Assembly (NCBI GenBank): GCA_020723185.1
Contig: DYJI01000001.1
Span: forward strand, 310,001 to 374,000
Direction: 5' to 3'
Source of the DNA: Sideroxydans lithotrophicus
GTDB taxonomy: Bacteria > Pseudomonadota > Gammaproteobacteria > Burkholderiales > Gallionellaceae
Length of the DNA stretch: 64,000 bases
In this document: positions 1-8,983 of the stretch, piece by piece
Position numbering within the stretch: position 1 is the first letter of the stretch
Layout of the letters: every line of letters starts with the position of its first letter
Made by a program: the position numbers and the translations under genes
Notes under the pieces: generated by a model
What the model was told of the DNA's origin: nothing
The model's database searches: none
The model's input: only the letters and a program-made list of their open reading frames with translations

Positions 1-1
1 G

Positions 2-1504
2 ATCGGCGCGAACGGCTGCGGCAAGTCCACCTTCATGAAGATCCTCGGCCGCGATCTGGAGCAGACCTCCGGCGAGGTGATGCTGGACAAGGGCGAGCGT
101 CTCGGCAAGTTGCGCCAGGACCAGTTCGCCTATGAGGACGATCGCGTGCTGGACGTGGTGATGATGGGTCACGACGAGATGTGGCAGGCGATGAGCGAGC
201 GCGATGCGATCTACGCGAACCCCGACGCTTCCGAAGAAGACTACATGCGCGCCGCCGATCTGGAGGCGACTTTCGCCGAATACGACGGCTACACCGCCGA
301 AGCGCGCGCGGGCGAGCTGCTGCTGGGGCTGGGCATCGCCATCGAGCTGCACAACGGGCCGATGCGTGAGGTCGCGCCCGGTTTCAAACTGCGCGTGCTG
401 CTGGCGCAGGCGCTGTTCTCGAATCCCGACATCCTGCTGCTGGACGAGCCGACTAACAACCTGGACATCAACACCATCCGCTGGCTGGAGAACATCCTCA
501 ATGCGCGCAACAGCACCATGGTCATCATCTCCCACGACCGCCACTTCCTGAACAGTGTGTGCACGCACATGGCCGACCTGGATTTCGGCAAGATCACCGT
601 CTATCCGGGCAACTACAACGACTACATGCTGGCCTCCACGCAGGCGCGCGAGCAGCAGCAGGCGGACAATGCCAAGGCCAAGGAAAAGGTCGCCGAACTC
701 AAGGCCTTCGTGGCCCGCTTCTCGGCCAACGCCTCCAAGGCCAAGCAGGCCACTTCGCGTGCGCGCCAGATCGACAAGATCAAGATCGAGGACATCAAGC
801 CGTCCAGTCGCCAGTACCCGTTCATCCGCTTCGAATACGACGAGCGCGACAAGCTGCACCGCACCGCCGTCGAGGTGCAGAAGATGGCCAAGGGCTTCGA
901 CCGCATGCTGTTCTCCAACGTCAACTTCCGCATCGATGCGGGCGAGAAAGTCGCCATCATCGGTCCCAACGGTATCGGTAAGACCACGCTGCTGCGTTGT
1001 CTGGCAGGCGATCTGGAACCGGATACCGGCACCATCAAATGGGCGGAGAAAGCCAAGCTCGGTTACTACGCGCAGGATCATGCGCACGACTTCGCCGAAG
1101 ACAAGCTGATGATGGAGTGGATGACCGACTGGCGCGGCCCGTCCGACGACGACCAGGTGGTGCGCGGCACGCTGGGCCGCCTGCTGTTCTCCGGCGACGA
1201 CGTGAAGAAGCGGGTGAAGGTGCTGTCCGGCGGCGAGAAGGGCCGCATGCTGTTCGGCAAATTGATGCTGCAGCGCCCCAATGTGTTGCTGATGGACGAG
1301 CCGACCAACCACATGGACATGGAAGCCATCGAATCGCTGAACACCGCGCTCGACCTGTACAAGGGCACTTTGATCTTCGTGTCCCATGACCGCGAGTTCG
1401 TGTCATCACTGGCCACGCGCATCATCGAGATCTCCGACAAGGGCGTGACCGATTATCACGGCACCTACGAAGAGTATCTGCGCAGCCAGGGCGCTGAAGA
1501 GTAA
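2..1504 (+). CDS. ABC-F family ATPase, YbiT-like (5' end cut by window)
   Basis: This is a duplicated ABC ATPase with no membrane segments, so a cytoplasmic ABC-F protein of the kind that acts on ribosomes. The reading frame is open from base 2 and already inside the first Walker A (GANGCGKST), so only the extreme N-terminus is missing; 500 codons remain. The first domain has [11 protein letters not shown] but an atypical signature ([14 protein letters not shown]), which I associate with the YbiT subgroup. A charged linker follows near residues 200-260. The second domain has [20 protein letters not shown] and [11 protein letters not shown]. murI follows after 12 bases. The subgroup assignment is from memory of the motif pattern; the ABC-F call is firm. 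Confidence 0.9.
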   Translation: MGANGCGKSTFMKILGRDLEQTSGEVMLDKGERLGKLRQDQFAYEDDRVLDVVMMGHDEMWQAMSERDAIYANPDASEEDYMRAADLEATFAEYDGYTAEARAGELLLGLGIAIELHNGPMREVAPGFKLRVLLAQALFSNPDILLLDEPTNNLDINTIRWLENILNARNSTMVIISHDRHFLNSVCTHMADLDFGKITVYPGNYNDYMLASTQAREQQQADNAKAKEKVAELKAFVARFSANASKAKQATSRARQIDKIKIEDIKPSSRQYPFIRFEYDERDKLHRTAVEVQKMAKGFDRMLFSNVNFRIDAGEKVAIIGPNGIGKTTLLRCLAGDLEPDTGTIKWAEKAKLGYYAQDHAHDFAEDKLMMEWMTDWRGPSDDDQVVRGTLGRLLFSGDDVKKRVKVLSGGEKGRMLFGKLMLQRPNVLLMDEPTNHMDMEAIESLNTALDLYKGTLIFVSHDREFVSSLATRIIEISDKGVTDYHGTYEEYLRSQGAEE

Positions 1505-1516
1505 CGAGGGCCCGGC

Positions 1517-2320
1517 GTGGTCAGGACCATCGGCGTATTCGATTCGGGCGTGGGCGGACTGTCTGTCCTGCTCCACATCCGCGAAGCACTGCCCGAGGCC
1601 AACCTGATCTATGTCGCCGATTCCGGCCATGTCCCTTACGGCGGCAGGTCGACCGCCTTCATCGAAGCACGCGCCATGGCGCTGACGCGCTTCCTGCTCA
1701 GTCAGGGCGCGGAAGCCATCGTCATCGCCTGCAACACCGCCACCGCCGCTGCCGCCCTGCCGTTGCGCAATCGGTTCAGCAAGATCCCCATCGTCGCCAT
1801 GGAACCCGCCGTGAAACCCGCCGTGGCGGCCACGAAGAGCGGTGTGGTGGGCGTGCTGGCGACGGTGGGCACGCTGGAGAGCGCGCGCTTCGCCGCGTTG
1901 CTGGAGAAGTATGCGGGCAACGTGAAGATCGTCACCCAGGGTTGTCCCGGTCTGGTCGAACTGGTCGAGCGCGGCGACCTGCACAGCGAGGAAGCGCGGC
2001 GGCTGGTGGAGCGCTATACCGCGCCACTGCTGCAGGCTGGCGCGGACACTTTCATCCTCGGCTGCACCCACTATCCTTTCCTTGCGCCGCTGATCCGCGA
2101 AGTCGTCGGCGAGGGCATATCCCTGATCGATACCGGTGCCGCCGTCGCACGCGAACTGAAGCGCAGGGTGGAGACGGAACTGCCGCCAAACCCGCAGTTG
2201 GGCGTGGCCGGCGGCGAGCGTTTTTATTCCAGCGGTGATGCGGAGCAAGCTGGGCGCATCATGTCCTTGTTGTGGAAAGGGCCTATCACCGTTGCACCGC
2301 TGCCTGCGACATTCTGCTGA
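1517..2320 (+). CDS. murI: Glutamate racemase
   Basis: MurI interconverts L- and D-glutamate for peptidoglycan synthesis in the cytoplasm. The 267-residue product has the full family signature: FDSGVGGLSV at the N-terminus, the first catalytic cysteine in IACNTAT (C72) and the second in LGCTHYP (C183). It starts with GTG; a GAGGG ribosome site lies six bases upstream, and no in-frame ATG before the FDSG motif offers an alternative. It follows the ABC-F gene by 12 bases and is probably co-transcribed. Length and motifs are normal for the family. Confidence 0.96.
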   Translation: MVRTIGVFDSGVGGLSVLLHIREALPEANLIYVADSGHVPYGGRSTAFIEARAMALTRFLLSQGAEAIVIACNTATAAAALPLRNRFSKIPIVAMEPAVKPAVAATKSGVVGVLATVGTLESARFAALLEKYAGNVKIVTQGCPGLVELVERGDLHSEEARRLVERYTAPLLQAGADTFILGCTHYPFLAPLIREVVGEGISLIDTGAAVARELKRRVETELPPNPQLGVAGGERFYSSGDAEQAGRIMSLLWKGPITVAPLPATFC

Positions 2321-2387
2321 GTAGCAGGCTATCTGAACCTGCCCCGGCTGGGTACAATCCTGTCGCCCCCTGATCCGGACCCCGAAC

Positions 2388-4283
2388 ATGGTGTTGCCCA
2401 AGAACAAGCTGCATTCGTCGGCCGCAAGATGGCTGATCCTGTGGATGGTGCTGCTCTGCCTGTCCGGTCTGATCCTTTTTGACATCTATCTCGAGCATGA
2501 CCGTCTGGAAGCGCGTGAGCAGGACAGGTTGCTGGTCCAGACACGCGTCATCGCCGAGAACATGGAGTCGCGCCTGGCCAGCACCAATCTGGCGCTGGAG
2601 AGCATCCGCGACCAGTATCTCGGCGTCCGGGGTGGCGCGCCCACAGCAGAATTGGAGAGCCATCTCCGGTTGCTGGTGCGCGTCATGCCCGGCCTGCGCA
2701 CCCTCAACATCATCGATGCACAAGGGCGACTCAGGGCATCGAACCGGAGCGAGCTGATCGGCACGGATCTGAGCCATCGAGAATATTTCCAGCAGGCGAA
2801 AGCGCGCCCCGACCGTGAGACGCTCTATGTATCAAGACCGTTCGAGACCCTGCTCGGTGTCTACGCGATCAATGTCTCGCGCGCTATCGTCGGACCGCGC
2901 GGCGAATTCGCCGGTCTCGTCACGGCGACCCTGAACCCGGACTATTTCCGCAGCTTGATGTCGTCGGTGCTCTACACGCCGGACATGTGGGATGCGGTGG
3001 CGCATGGCGACGGCACGCTGTTCCTGATGCAACCGGAACGCGAACAGTTGCGCGGCAGCAATCTGGCACAACCGGGCTCGTTCTTCACGCAGCACCGGCA
3101 GAGCGGGCTGACGGCCACGGTGACCAGCGGCAAGATATACAGCACAGGCGAGATGCGGATGATGGCGCAGCGCACGGTGCAGCCAGCCGTATTGAAGATG
3201 GACCAGCCGCTGGTGATCGCGGTGAGCCGTGATCTGGAGGCGCTGTATCGGCCCTGGCGGCAGAATGCGCTGTTCCAGCTCTCGGTGCTCGTCATCTTCT
3301 CGACCGTATCGCTCCTCGGCATGCGGGCCTACCAGCGCCACCGCAGCCGTCTGGAGCGGTTGGCAGCGCAAGCGCGCGAGCAGGTCGAGCGTTTCAACGT
3401 GGCGCTGGATCGCATCCCCACCTACATCTACATGAAGGACCGCGAGCGGCGCTATGTGTATGCCAACAAGCCGACGCTGGAACTGTTCGGCTGCACGGCC
3501 GAGGAACTGGTCGGTAGTCCCGATACGCGTTTCTTCCCGCCGGAGGCGGCAGCCAGGCTGCATGAGATCGACTCGCGAGTGCTGGATCAGGGGGCGGACT
3601 CGGCGGAAGAAGTGGTGGTGGATACACCGGACGGCAAGCGGCGCGTGTACTGGGAGATCAAGACGCCGATCTACGAGGGCGGCGATCGTTCCCGCATCTG
3701 GGGTCTGTGCGGCATCTCCACCGACATCACCGAGCGCAAGGCACTGGAAGAGCGTTTCGAACAGCAGGCGCATCTGGACTATCTGACCGGGCTGTACAAC
3801 CGCCGCCATTTCATGGAACAGGGCGAGACAGAACTGTCACGCGCGCAGCGGCATGGCCGCGCGCTGTCCATCTTCATGCTGGATATCGACCACTTCAAGC
3901 AGTTCAACGACACCTATGGTCACAAGGCGGGTGACCAGGTGCTGCAGAAACTGGCAGAAGTGATGCGCGGCACGTTGCGTACCGTGGATATCCTCGGGCG
4001 TGTCGGCGGTGAGGAGTTCGCGGTGTTGCTGCCCGAGACGGAGCTGGCCGAGGCGGTGGAAGTCGCCGAGCGTCTGCGACTGGCGGTGGAGCAGACGGCC
4101 GTGGTGTTCGAGGCCGGCCTGCCGCAGCATTTCACGGTGTCTATCGGTGTCACCACGCAACGGAAGATGGAAACCAATCTCGATATCCTGCTCAGCGAGG
4201 CGGACCGCGCCCTGTACCGTGCCAAGGAAGCGGGCCGCAACCGGGTGGACGCGACGACCGATGGGGCGGTTGTTGATGCCTGA
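2388..4283 (+). CDS. Membrane sensor diguanylate cyclase (Cache-like, PAS, GGDEF)
   Basis: This 631-residue protein should make cyclic di-GMP in response to a periplasmic signal. A membrane segment lies near residues 10-33, followed by a periplasmic sensor of about 255 residues that looks like a double Cache (PDC) domain, and a second membrane segment near 293-311. A PAS domain starts near residue 334 (IPTYIYMKDRERRYVYAN). The GGDEF domain covers about 460-620 with an intact active site GGEEF near 540. I see no RxxD inhibitory site immediately before it. A TACAAT -10-like hexamer at 2353 precedes the gene. The signal sensed cannot be read from sequence. Confidence 0.9.
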   Translation: MVLPKNKLHSSAARWLILWMVLLCLSGLILFDIYLEHDRLEAREQDRLLVQTRVIAENMESRLASTNLALESIRDQYLGVRGGAPTAELESHLRLLVRVMPGLRTLNIIDAQGRLRASNRSELIGTDLSHREYFQQAKARPDRETLYVSRPFETLLGVYAINVSRAIVGPRGEFAGLVTATLNPDYFRSLMSSVLYTPDMWDAVAHGDGTLFLMQPEREQLRGSNLAQPGSFFTQHRQSGLTATVTSGKIYSTGEMRMMAQRTVQPAVLKMDQPLVIAVSRDLEALYRPWRQNALFQLSVLVIFSTVSLLGMRAYQRHRSRLERLAAQAREQVERFNVALDRIPTYIYMKDRERRYVYANKPTLELFGCTAEELVGSPDTRFFPPEAAARLHEIDSRVLDQGADSAEEVVVDTPDGKRRVYWEIKTPIYEGGDRSRIWGLCGISTDITERKALEERFEQQAHLDYLTGLYNRRHFMEQGETELSRAQRHGRALSIFMLDIDHFKQFNDTYGHKAGDQVLQKLAEVMRGTLRTVDILGRVGGEEFAVLLPETELAEAVEVAERLRLAVEQTAVVFEAGLPQHFTVSIGVTTQRKMETNLDILLSEADRALYRAKEAGRNRVDATTDGAVVDA

Positions 4284-4464
4284 TGCCAAGGCCGCCGCAC
4301 CGGACTGCAAGGTCTGCCGGCATTTCCATATCACATGGGACGCACACTTCCGCTACGGTTGCCGCGCTATGGACTTCAAGAGCCAGCGCCTGCCCATGCT
4401 CGACGTGCTGGAGGCTTCCGGCCAGCCCTGCCACTACTTTCAGAGCAAGCCGCGCCAGACATAG
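4276..4464 (+). CDS. Small conserved cysteine-containing protein
   Basis: This 62-residue protein begins within the last codons of the diguanylate cyclase gene (8-base overlap), which suggests translational coupling. It has CKVC near the N-terminus, then ITWDAHFRYGCRAMDFKSQ and SGQPCHYF, giving four cysteines arranged as CxxC, YGC and PC, a spacing that would suit a small metal-binding fold. I recognise the general pattern from short conserved proteins in proteobacteria but know no established function. It has no membrane segment or signal peptide. Metal binding is an inference from the cysteines only. Confidence 0.6.
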   Translation: MPDAKAAAPDCKVCRHFHITWDAHFRYGCRAMDFKSQRLPMLDVLEASGQPCHYFQSKPRQT

Positions 4465-4528
4465 CGGGGAACGCCTTGCCGCGGGGGATATCCGTTAGAA
4501 TCCATGCACTGACAAACGGAGTCCCTGC

Positions 4529-5386
4529 ATGAGCAATGCGCATCGCTACACCCTCACCATCTCCTGCCCCGACCGTTCCGGCATCATCGCCGCCGTCACC
4601 GGATTCATCGCCGAGCACGGTGGATTCATCACCGAGGCGAGCTATCACACCGAGCAGGAGGCGCAGCGTTTCTTCATGCGCCAGGAGATGCGCGCCGATT
4701 CCTTGCCGTTCGATGCGGCGACCTTCCGCGAGAAATTCAAACCACTGGCGGACAGCTTCAACATGACCTGGCAGCTTACCGACTCCGCCAACAAGAAACG
4801 GCTGGTGGTACTGGTGAGCAAACAGGACCATTGTCTGGACGATCTGCTGCACCGCTGGCGCAGCGGTGAGTTGCAGGTGGACATCCCCTGCGTGATCTCC
4901 AACCACGAGGATTTGCGCAGCTTCGTCGAATGGCACGGCATCCCGTTCATCCATGTCGACATGAGCGCAGACAAGGAAGAGGCGTTCCAGCATATCGCCG
5001 CACTGTTCGACCAGCATCGCGGCGACGCCATGGTGCTGGCGCGCTTCATGCAGATCCTGCCGCCCTGGCTGTGCCAGCGCTATCCCGGCCGCGTCATCAA
5101 CATCCACCATAGCTTCCTGCCCTCCTTCGTCGGTGCCAAGCCCTACCATCAGGCCTACCAGCGCGGCGTGAAACTGATAGGCGCCACCTGCCACTACGTC
5201 ACCGACGAGCTGGATGCCGGCCCCATCATCGAGCAGGACACGGTGCGCATCGACCACGGCGACACGCCGGACGATCTGGTGCGTTACGGGCGCGACATCG
5301 AGAAGACCGTGCTGGCGCGCGGACTGCGCTACCATGTGGAGGACCGCGTGCTGGTGTGCGGCAACAAGACCATCGTGTTCCGTTGA
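4529..5386 (+). CDS. purU: Formyltetrahydrofolate deformylase
   Basis: PurU hydrolyses 10-formyltetrahydrofolate to formate and tetrahydrofolate, balancing one-carbon pools and supplying formate to PurT. The 285-residue protein has an N-terminal ACT domain (YTLTISCPDRSGIIAAVTGF) of about 80 residues, then a formyltransferase domain. The catalytic set is visible: Asn and His in NIHHSFLPSF near residue 190 and Asp in DELDAGPII near 228. The ACT domain separates it from the PurN glycinamide ribonucleotide transformylases. A TAGAAT -10-like hexamer at 4496 lies close upstream. Confidence 0.95.
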   Translation: MSNAHRYTLTISCPDRSGIIAAVTGFIAEHGGFITEASYHTEQEAQRFFMRQEMRADSLPFDAATFREKFKPLADSFNMTWQLTDSANKKRLVVLVSKQDHCLDDLLHRWRSGELQVDIPCVISNHEDLRSFVEWHGIPFIHVDMSADKEEAFQHIAALFDQHRGDAMVLARFMQILPPWLCQRYPGRVINIHHSFLPSFVGAKPYHQAYQRGVKLIGATCHYVTDELDAGPIIEQDTVRIDHGDTPDDLVRYGRDIEKTVLARGLRYHVEDRVLVCGNKTIVFR

Positions 5387-5406
5387 TCCGATAAGCCGGG
5401 GGGCCT

Positions 5407-6360
5407 ATGCAAGAGCTGGAAAGTGATCGCGCGCTGACCGCGCAGAACCTGCTGTTCCGCAACGTGGACTTCACTAGCGTCGAATACATGCTGGAACGCA
5501 GCCATGTGAGGACACTGGCGGCCGGTGACAAGTTGCTGCAACCCGAACTTCCCAACGAACACCTTTATCTCATCCTCGAAGGCGAGCTGCGCGTGCATCT
5601 GGCCGCCCAGCAGACGGTGGAACATGCCACGCTGGTGGCTGGCGAATGCACCGGCGAGATCTCGCTGGTGGACGGCAAGAACCCTTCCGCACTGGTGGTC
5701 GCCGCCAAACCCACGCGCGTGCTGGCCGTGCCGCACGACACGGTGTGGTCGCTGGTCGACCAGTCGCACGACGTGGCGCGCAACCTGCTCGCCATCATCG
5801 CCGGGCGCATGCGCCACGACAATTCCGCACTCATCACCTCGCACAACCAGCGCGCGCAATACGAACATCAGGCCACCGTCGACGCGCTCACCGGCGTGCA
5901 CAACCGGCGCTGGATGAACGACGCCTTCCCGCGCGTGCTGCACCGCTGCGCGCTGAACAAACAGCACAGTGCCGTGATGGTGCTGGACATCGACCACTTC
6001 AAGAAAGTGAACGACAGCTACGGCCATCTGGTGGGCGATGCCGCGCTGAAATCGCTGGCGGACATCATGCAGCACAACTTGCGCCCACACGACCTGCTGG
6101 TGCGCTACGGCGGCGAAGAGTTCGCCATCCTGCTGCCGGATACCGCGCTGGGAGAAGCCAAATCCATCGCCGAACGCCTGCGCAAGATGGTCGCCGCCAA
6201 CGAAGTGGTGAGCCACGGTGTGGCATTCAAGATCACCGTCTCCAGCGGCATCGCCCCCATCGACGAGGTGAGCGAACTGGAATCCAGTTTCGCCCAGGCA
6301 GATGAAGCGCTGTACCGCGCCAAGGAAGGCGGACGCAACCGGGTCGAGGTCGCTGCCTGA
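5407..6360 (+). CDS. Cyclic-nucleotide-binding-like domain plus GGDEF diguanylate cyclase
   Basis: This soluble 317-residue protein couples a CRP-like cyclic-nucleotide-binding fold (residues about 20-145, with LILEGELRVHL and a GEISLVDG phosphate-cassette-like stretch) to a GGDEF domain (about 155-315). The active site GGEEF is near residue 235, and VLDIDHFKKVNDSYGH is intact, so catalysis is expected. It has no membrane segment. A run of six G at 5399-5404 serves as ribosome site. It lies between purU and a protein kinase gene, giving a small signalling block. Whether the sensor domain binds cAMP, cGMP or nothing is unknown; the cassette lacks the usual arginine context. Confidence 0.88.
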   Translation: MQELESDRALTAQNLLFRNVDFTSVEYMLERSHVRTLAAGDKLLQPELPNEHLYLILEGELRVHLAAQQTVEHATLVAGECTGEISLVDGKNPSALVVAAKPTRVLAVPHDTVWSLVDQSHDVARNLLAIIAGRMRHDNSALITSHNQRAQYEHQATVDALTGVHNRRWMNDAFPRVLHRCALNKQHSAVMVLDIDHFKKVNDSYGHLVGDAALKSLADIMQHNLRPHDLLVRYGGEEFAILLPDTALGEAKSIAERLRKMVAANEVVSHGVAFKITVSSGIAPIDEVSELESSFAQADEALYRAKEGGRNRVEVAA

Positions 6361-6457
6361 CCTTGTCCGATTTCGGCCGTCCGGAAACTAAATCGGCCGA
6401 TGCCTACTCTATGGCGTCGTTGAAAACCATCTCCAGCTCGATGCTTATCGCGAACGC

Positions 6458-7435
6458 ATGTCAGTGACCCCGCCCATCCTCCGCATCGGACCCTACTCCA
6501 TCGTGCGCGAACTGGGCGAAGGCGCCACCTCCAATGTCTATCTCGCGCTGCGCGACGGCTCCTACGCCTCGGTCGCGCTCAAGCAGTTGCGCCGTGCCAG
6601 CCAAACTCCGCTGCACAAAGCCATGTTCACTGCCGAAGTCGAACTCGGCCACAGGATGCAGCACCGCAACATCGTGCGCGTCATCGACGCCGACCTGAAC
6701 GAGCCGACCGGCGCCTATCTGGTGATGGAGTACATCAACGGCAAACCGCTCGACCATCACGACAAGGTCGAGAACCTGCTGCCCTTGGACAAGGTGTTGT
6801 CCGTCACCGCGCAAGTGGCCGAGGCACTGAAATACGCGGCCGAAATGGGCGTGGTGCACCGCGACGTCAAACCCGGCAACATCATCCTCATGCCCAACGG
6901 CATCGCCAAACTGGCCGACTTCGGCTGTGCCATCCCGGTCAGCGAGATGGGCGCCGTGGTGGCCGGCAGCCTGGCCTATATGTCGCCGGAACAGATCGAA
7001 GGTGAAGCGCTCGATCAGCGCTCGGACATCTATTCGCTGGGCGCCGTGCTGTACCGGCTATTGACCGGCCACTACACCTTCGAAGCGGACAACCAGTTCG
7101 ACGCCCGCATCGCGATCCTGAACTTCCCGATCACGCCCATCGACACGTACCGCAAGGCTTTGCCCAAGGTGCTCACCGACGTGGTCGAACGTGCCATGCA
7201 GAAGAATCCGGCTGAACGCTATGCGAACTGGGATGAATTCATCGCCGATCTGGCCAAGGCGATACAACTGATCGAAGTCAGCGACTACGACATGGACTTG
7301 TACCGCGGTTTCAGTATGAACACGCAGGCCGAGCTGTCGAACTACATGTCACAGTCCAGAGAGTTCTCGCGCAGTGTGTTTTCTAGGAGTAGTTTTTCCA
7401 GGAGTACGGTGCCGGATACTTATGGGGGCGGGTAG
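6458..7435 (+). CDS. Ser/Thr protein kinase, Hanks type
   Basis: This soluble 325-residue kinase covers the catalytic domain and little else. The glycine loop reads LGEGATSNVYLA, the ATP-binding lysine is in VALKQL near residue 41, the catalytic loop is HRDVKPGN near 134, and the Mg loop is DFG near 154. The activation segment ends in SLAYMSPEQ. No transmembrane or PASTA segment is present, unlike PknB. The last 30 residues are serine-rich (SRSVFSRSSFSRS), a possible autophosphorylation tail. Its neighbour is a diguanylate cyclase gene 97 bases upstream. Substrates are unknown. Confidence 0.92.
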   Translation: MSVTPPILRIGPYSIVRELGEGATSNVYLALRDGSYASVALKQLRRASQTPLHKAMFTAEVELGHRMQHRNIVRVIDADLNEPTGAYLVMEYINGKPLDHHDKVENLLPLDKVLSVTAQVAEALKYAAEMGVVHRDVKPGNIILMPNGIAKLADFGCAIPVSEMGAVVAGSLAYMSPEQIEGEALDQRSDIYSLGAVLYRLLTGHYTFEADNQFDARIAILNFPITPIDTYRKALPKVLTDVVERAMQKNPAERYANWDEFIADLAKAIQLIEVSDYDMDLYRGFSMNTQAELSNYMSQSREFSRSVFSRSSFSRSTVPDTYGGG

Positions 7436-7448
7436 GTTGTTTTCAGTT

Positions 7449-7482
7449 CCCTCTCCCTCCGGGGGAGGGCTAGGGTGGGGGA
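7449..7482. repeat. REP-like GC-rich element (CCCTCTCCC...GGGAGGG)
   Basis: A short palindromic element starts CCCTCTCCCTCC and returns as GGGGGAGGG, then runs into CTAGGGTGGGG. The same kind of element, with a different loop, recurs at 49234-49269. Such elements are common between proteobacterial genes and may act as transcript ends or nuclease barriers. Here it follows the kinase stop codon and could end that transcript. Confidence 0.55.
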
Positions 7483-7514
7483 GCGCTCTTGGCGTTCCCT
7501 CGTAACTTCAAAAC

Positions 7515-7774
7515 CAAAGTCAAAACCGTCGGGGGTTGCCCGACAGCAAGTTACTTTTCTTGTCTTGCCAAGAAAAGTAACCAAAAGAAGTCGCCCCCGG
7601 TTTGCCGCCCCTTCGGGGTTCCCTGCGTTGCTCGACTGGTCAGGCGGCTGCGGAACTCGCGCTACGCGCTCAGACAGTCCTCGCCGAAATCCCCTGACCA
7701 GCCTCCGCTACTCGGCGGCGCACAGGGGAAATAACGTCAAAGTCAAAAACATATGGAGGGCGCTGCCCTCCATG
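7515..7774 (+). repeat. Structured intergenic repeat, copy A
   Basis: About 120 bases (7515-7637) are nearly identical to the complement of 8823-8945. The core contains a perfect 13-bp hairpin (GTTACTTTTCTTG with CAAGAAAAGTAAC), a CCC-TTCG-GGG tetraloop hairpin and a TCGGGGGTTGCCCGA hairpin. A variable middle is followed by a shared tail (CTACTCGGCGGCGCACAGG) and an ending palindrome ATGGAGGGC-GCT-GCCCTCCAT. Short reading frames through it are shared only because the DNA is repeated. Bases 7775-7880 contain nothing I recognise. Confidence 0.75.
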
Positions 7775-7880
7775 TACTACTGCAATAACGAGGTTGATTT
7801 GCTAACGTTTGAATTCACCGGTTTTGCGCGGCTTTATGGGCAAGGTCCGGTGGAATAATTTGGTAGCTGATGATTCTTAA

Positions 7881-8600
7881 TCATCCAAGTAGCACATCCC
7901 GAAACCTTGCCAACACGGTTGAGAAGACAATAAAACTAAGGAAACCGCCGACAAACCAATTCCAGAATTTATCTCGCCTATCGGCCAAGTTTGAATCAAA
8001 AGTTGTATATGGCCTAAGGCGCTTTGCCCCAAAGAGGTAAGCGAAAAGGGTCAGTGCCGCGAAAAGCGGAATGTAGGTCAGCGGCGAGGATGCTTCAAAG
8101 ATAGAAATGGCAAATGCGGGAGAAAACAATGTCAAGCCCCAAAGACCACCTTCTGGTCCGGGAGGTAAATTAAATAGCCAATTCTTTGTTTTCGTCGTTG
8201 CAACACAATTTTGGATTCCCTGAAGCAGCCCGGTAACAAATTCGCGTGAATTTGATCCTTCGTAGTCTGCTTTCGCTCTCGTAAACGTGCGGGAAACATC
8301 GAACTGCACGTCAACCTCGAATGCGTCGAACGAACTACGATAAGGGCGTCGTATGCCGATACAGAGTCTTGTCGTGTCATCGCTAAAGCGAGGAAGAGAA
8401 AACTCGGATATGGAATTCAGACGTTCAGTACCGAATGAGTCAGTGATCGAAATCGATATCGCTTCTTCAAGAAGTTGCTTGTCTTCATCGGTTGCTGCAA
8501 GCGCGAGGAATTTTGTCCGCAAATATTTCTCGATGGACTCGATCAATGCTTTCGTGACGATGCACGATGGAATTTTTATTTCGGATGAGAAGCGAGCCAT
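7881..8600 (-). CDS. Hypothetical membrane protein between inverted repeats
   Basis: I do not recognise this 239-residue protein. The first 130 residues are polar, with no signal peptide. The C-terminal third is hydrophobic, with likely membrane segments near 152-170, 174-192 and 214-234. The gene is clearly richer in A+T than its neighbours and uses codons the surrounding genes avoid, suggesting acquisition. Copies A and B of the structured repeat flank it in inverted orientation, about 107 and 64 bases away. No partner gene lies on the same strand. The reading frame is long and has a plausible start (MARFSSEIKIP), so I consider it real, but no function can be given. Confidence 0.6.
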   Translation of the reverse strand: MARFSSEIKIPSCIVTKALIESIEKYLRTKFLALAATDEDKQLLEEAISISITDSFGTERLNSISEFSLPRFSDDTTRLCIGIRRPYRSSFDAFEVDVQFDVSRTFTRAKADYEGSNSREFVTGLLQGIQNCVATTKTKNWLFNLPPGPEGGLWGLTLFSPAFAISIFEASSPLTYIPLFAALTLFAYLFGAKRLRPYTTFDSNLADRRDKFWNWFVGGFLSFIVFSTVLARFRDVLLG

Positions 8601-8664
8601 AGTCAGCTAAAGTAAAGTAGACACCAATGACTCCAATGTACCGGAGTCGAATTGTTTTGACTAT

Positions 8665-8945
8665 GGTGGGCAGCTTGCTGCCCACCATGTGATTTTGATT
8701 TTCGCTTTTCCCTCCCCTGTGCGCCGCCGAGTAGCGCAGGACGGCCGGGGGAAGTCCGACGAATATGTTTGAGCACGTGGCCGCGTAGCGGATCGTGCGA
8801 GTTTATGAGGAGGCCCGGCCGTTCGAGCAACGCAGGGAACCCCGAAGGGGCGGCAAACCGGGGGCGACTTCTTTTGGTTACTTTTCTTGGCAAGACAAGA
8901 AAAGTGACTTGCTGTCGGGCAACCCCCGACAGTTTTGACTTTGAC
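8665..8945 (-). repeat. Structured intergenic repeat, copy B (inverted relative to copy A)
   Basis: Read on the minus strand it begins GTCAAAGTCAAAACTGTCGG and follows copy A almost base for base through TTCCCTGCGTTGCTCGA. A longer unrelated middle follows, then the shared CTACTCGGCGGCGCACAGG tail. It ends in a palindrome of the same form but different sequence, ATGGTGGGCAGC-TT-GCTGCCCACCAT. The region between the hypothetical gene and hicB (8601-9035) holds only this element, a terminator and a 16-base palindrome. Confidence 0.75.
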
Positions 8946-8959
8946 TATATTCTCAGATG

Positions 8960-8983
8960 AAAAAAGGGCACCTCGCGGTGCCC
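8960..8983 (-). terminator. Intrinsic terminator of hicAB
   Basis: On the minus strand GGGCACC, loop GCGA, GGTGCCC is followed by six T. It lies 52 bases after the hicB stop. A perfect 16-base palindrome (CTCAATAATTATTGAG, 8983-8998) abuts it on the upstream side. Confidence 0.8.

Noticed and set aside
7475-7858. Short proteins encoded in repeat copy A and, on the minus strand, in copy B
   Set aside because: The similar peptides arise because the DNA is repeated; the frames differ at both ends and have no ribosome sites.
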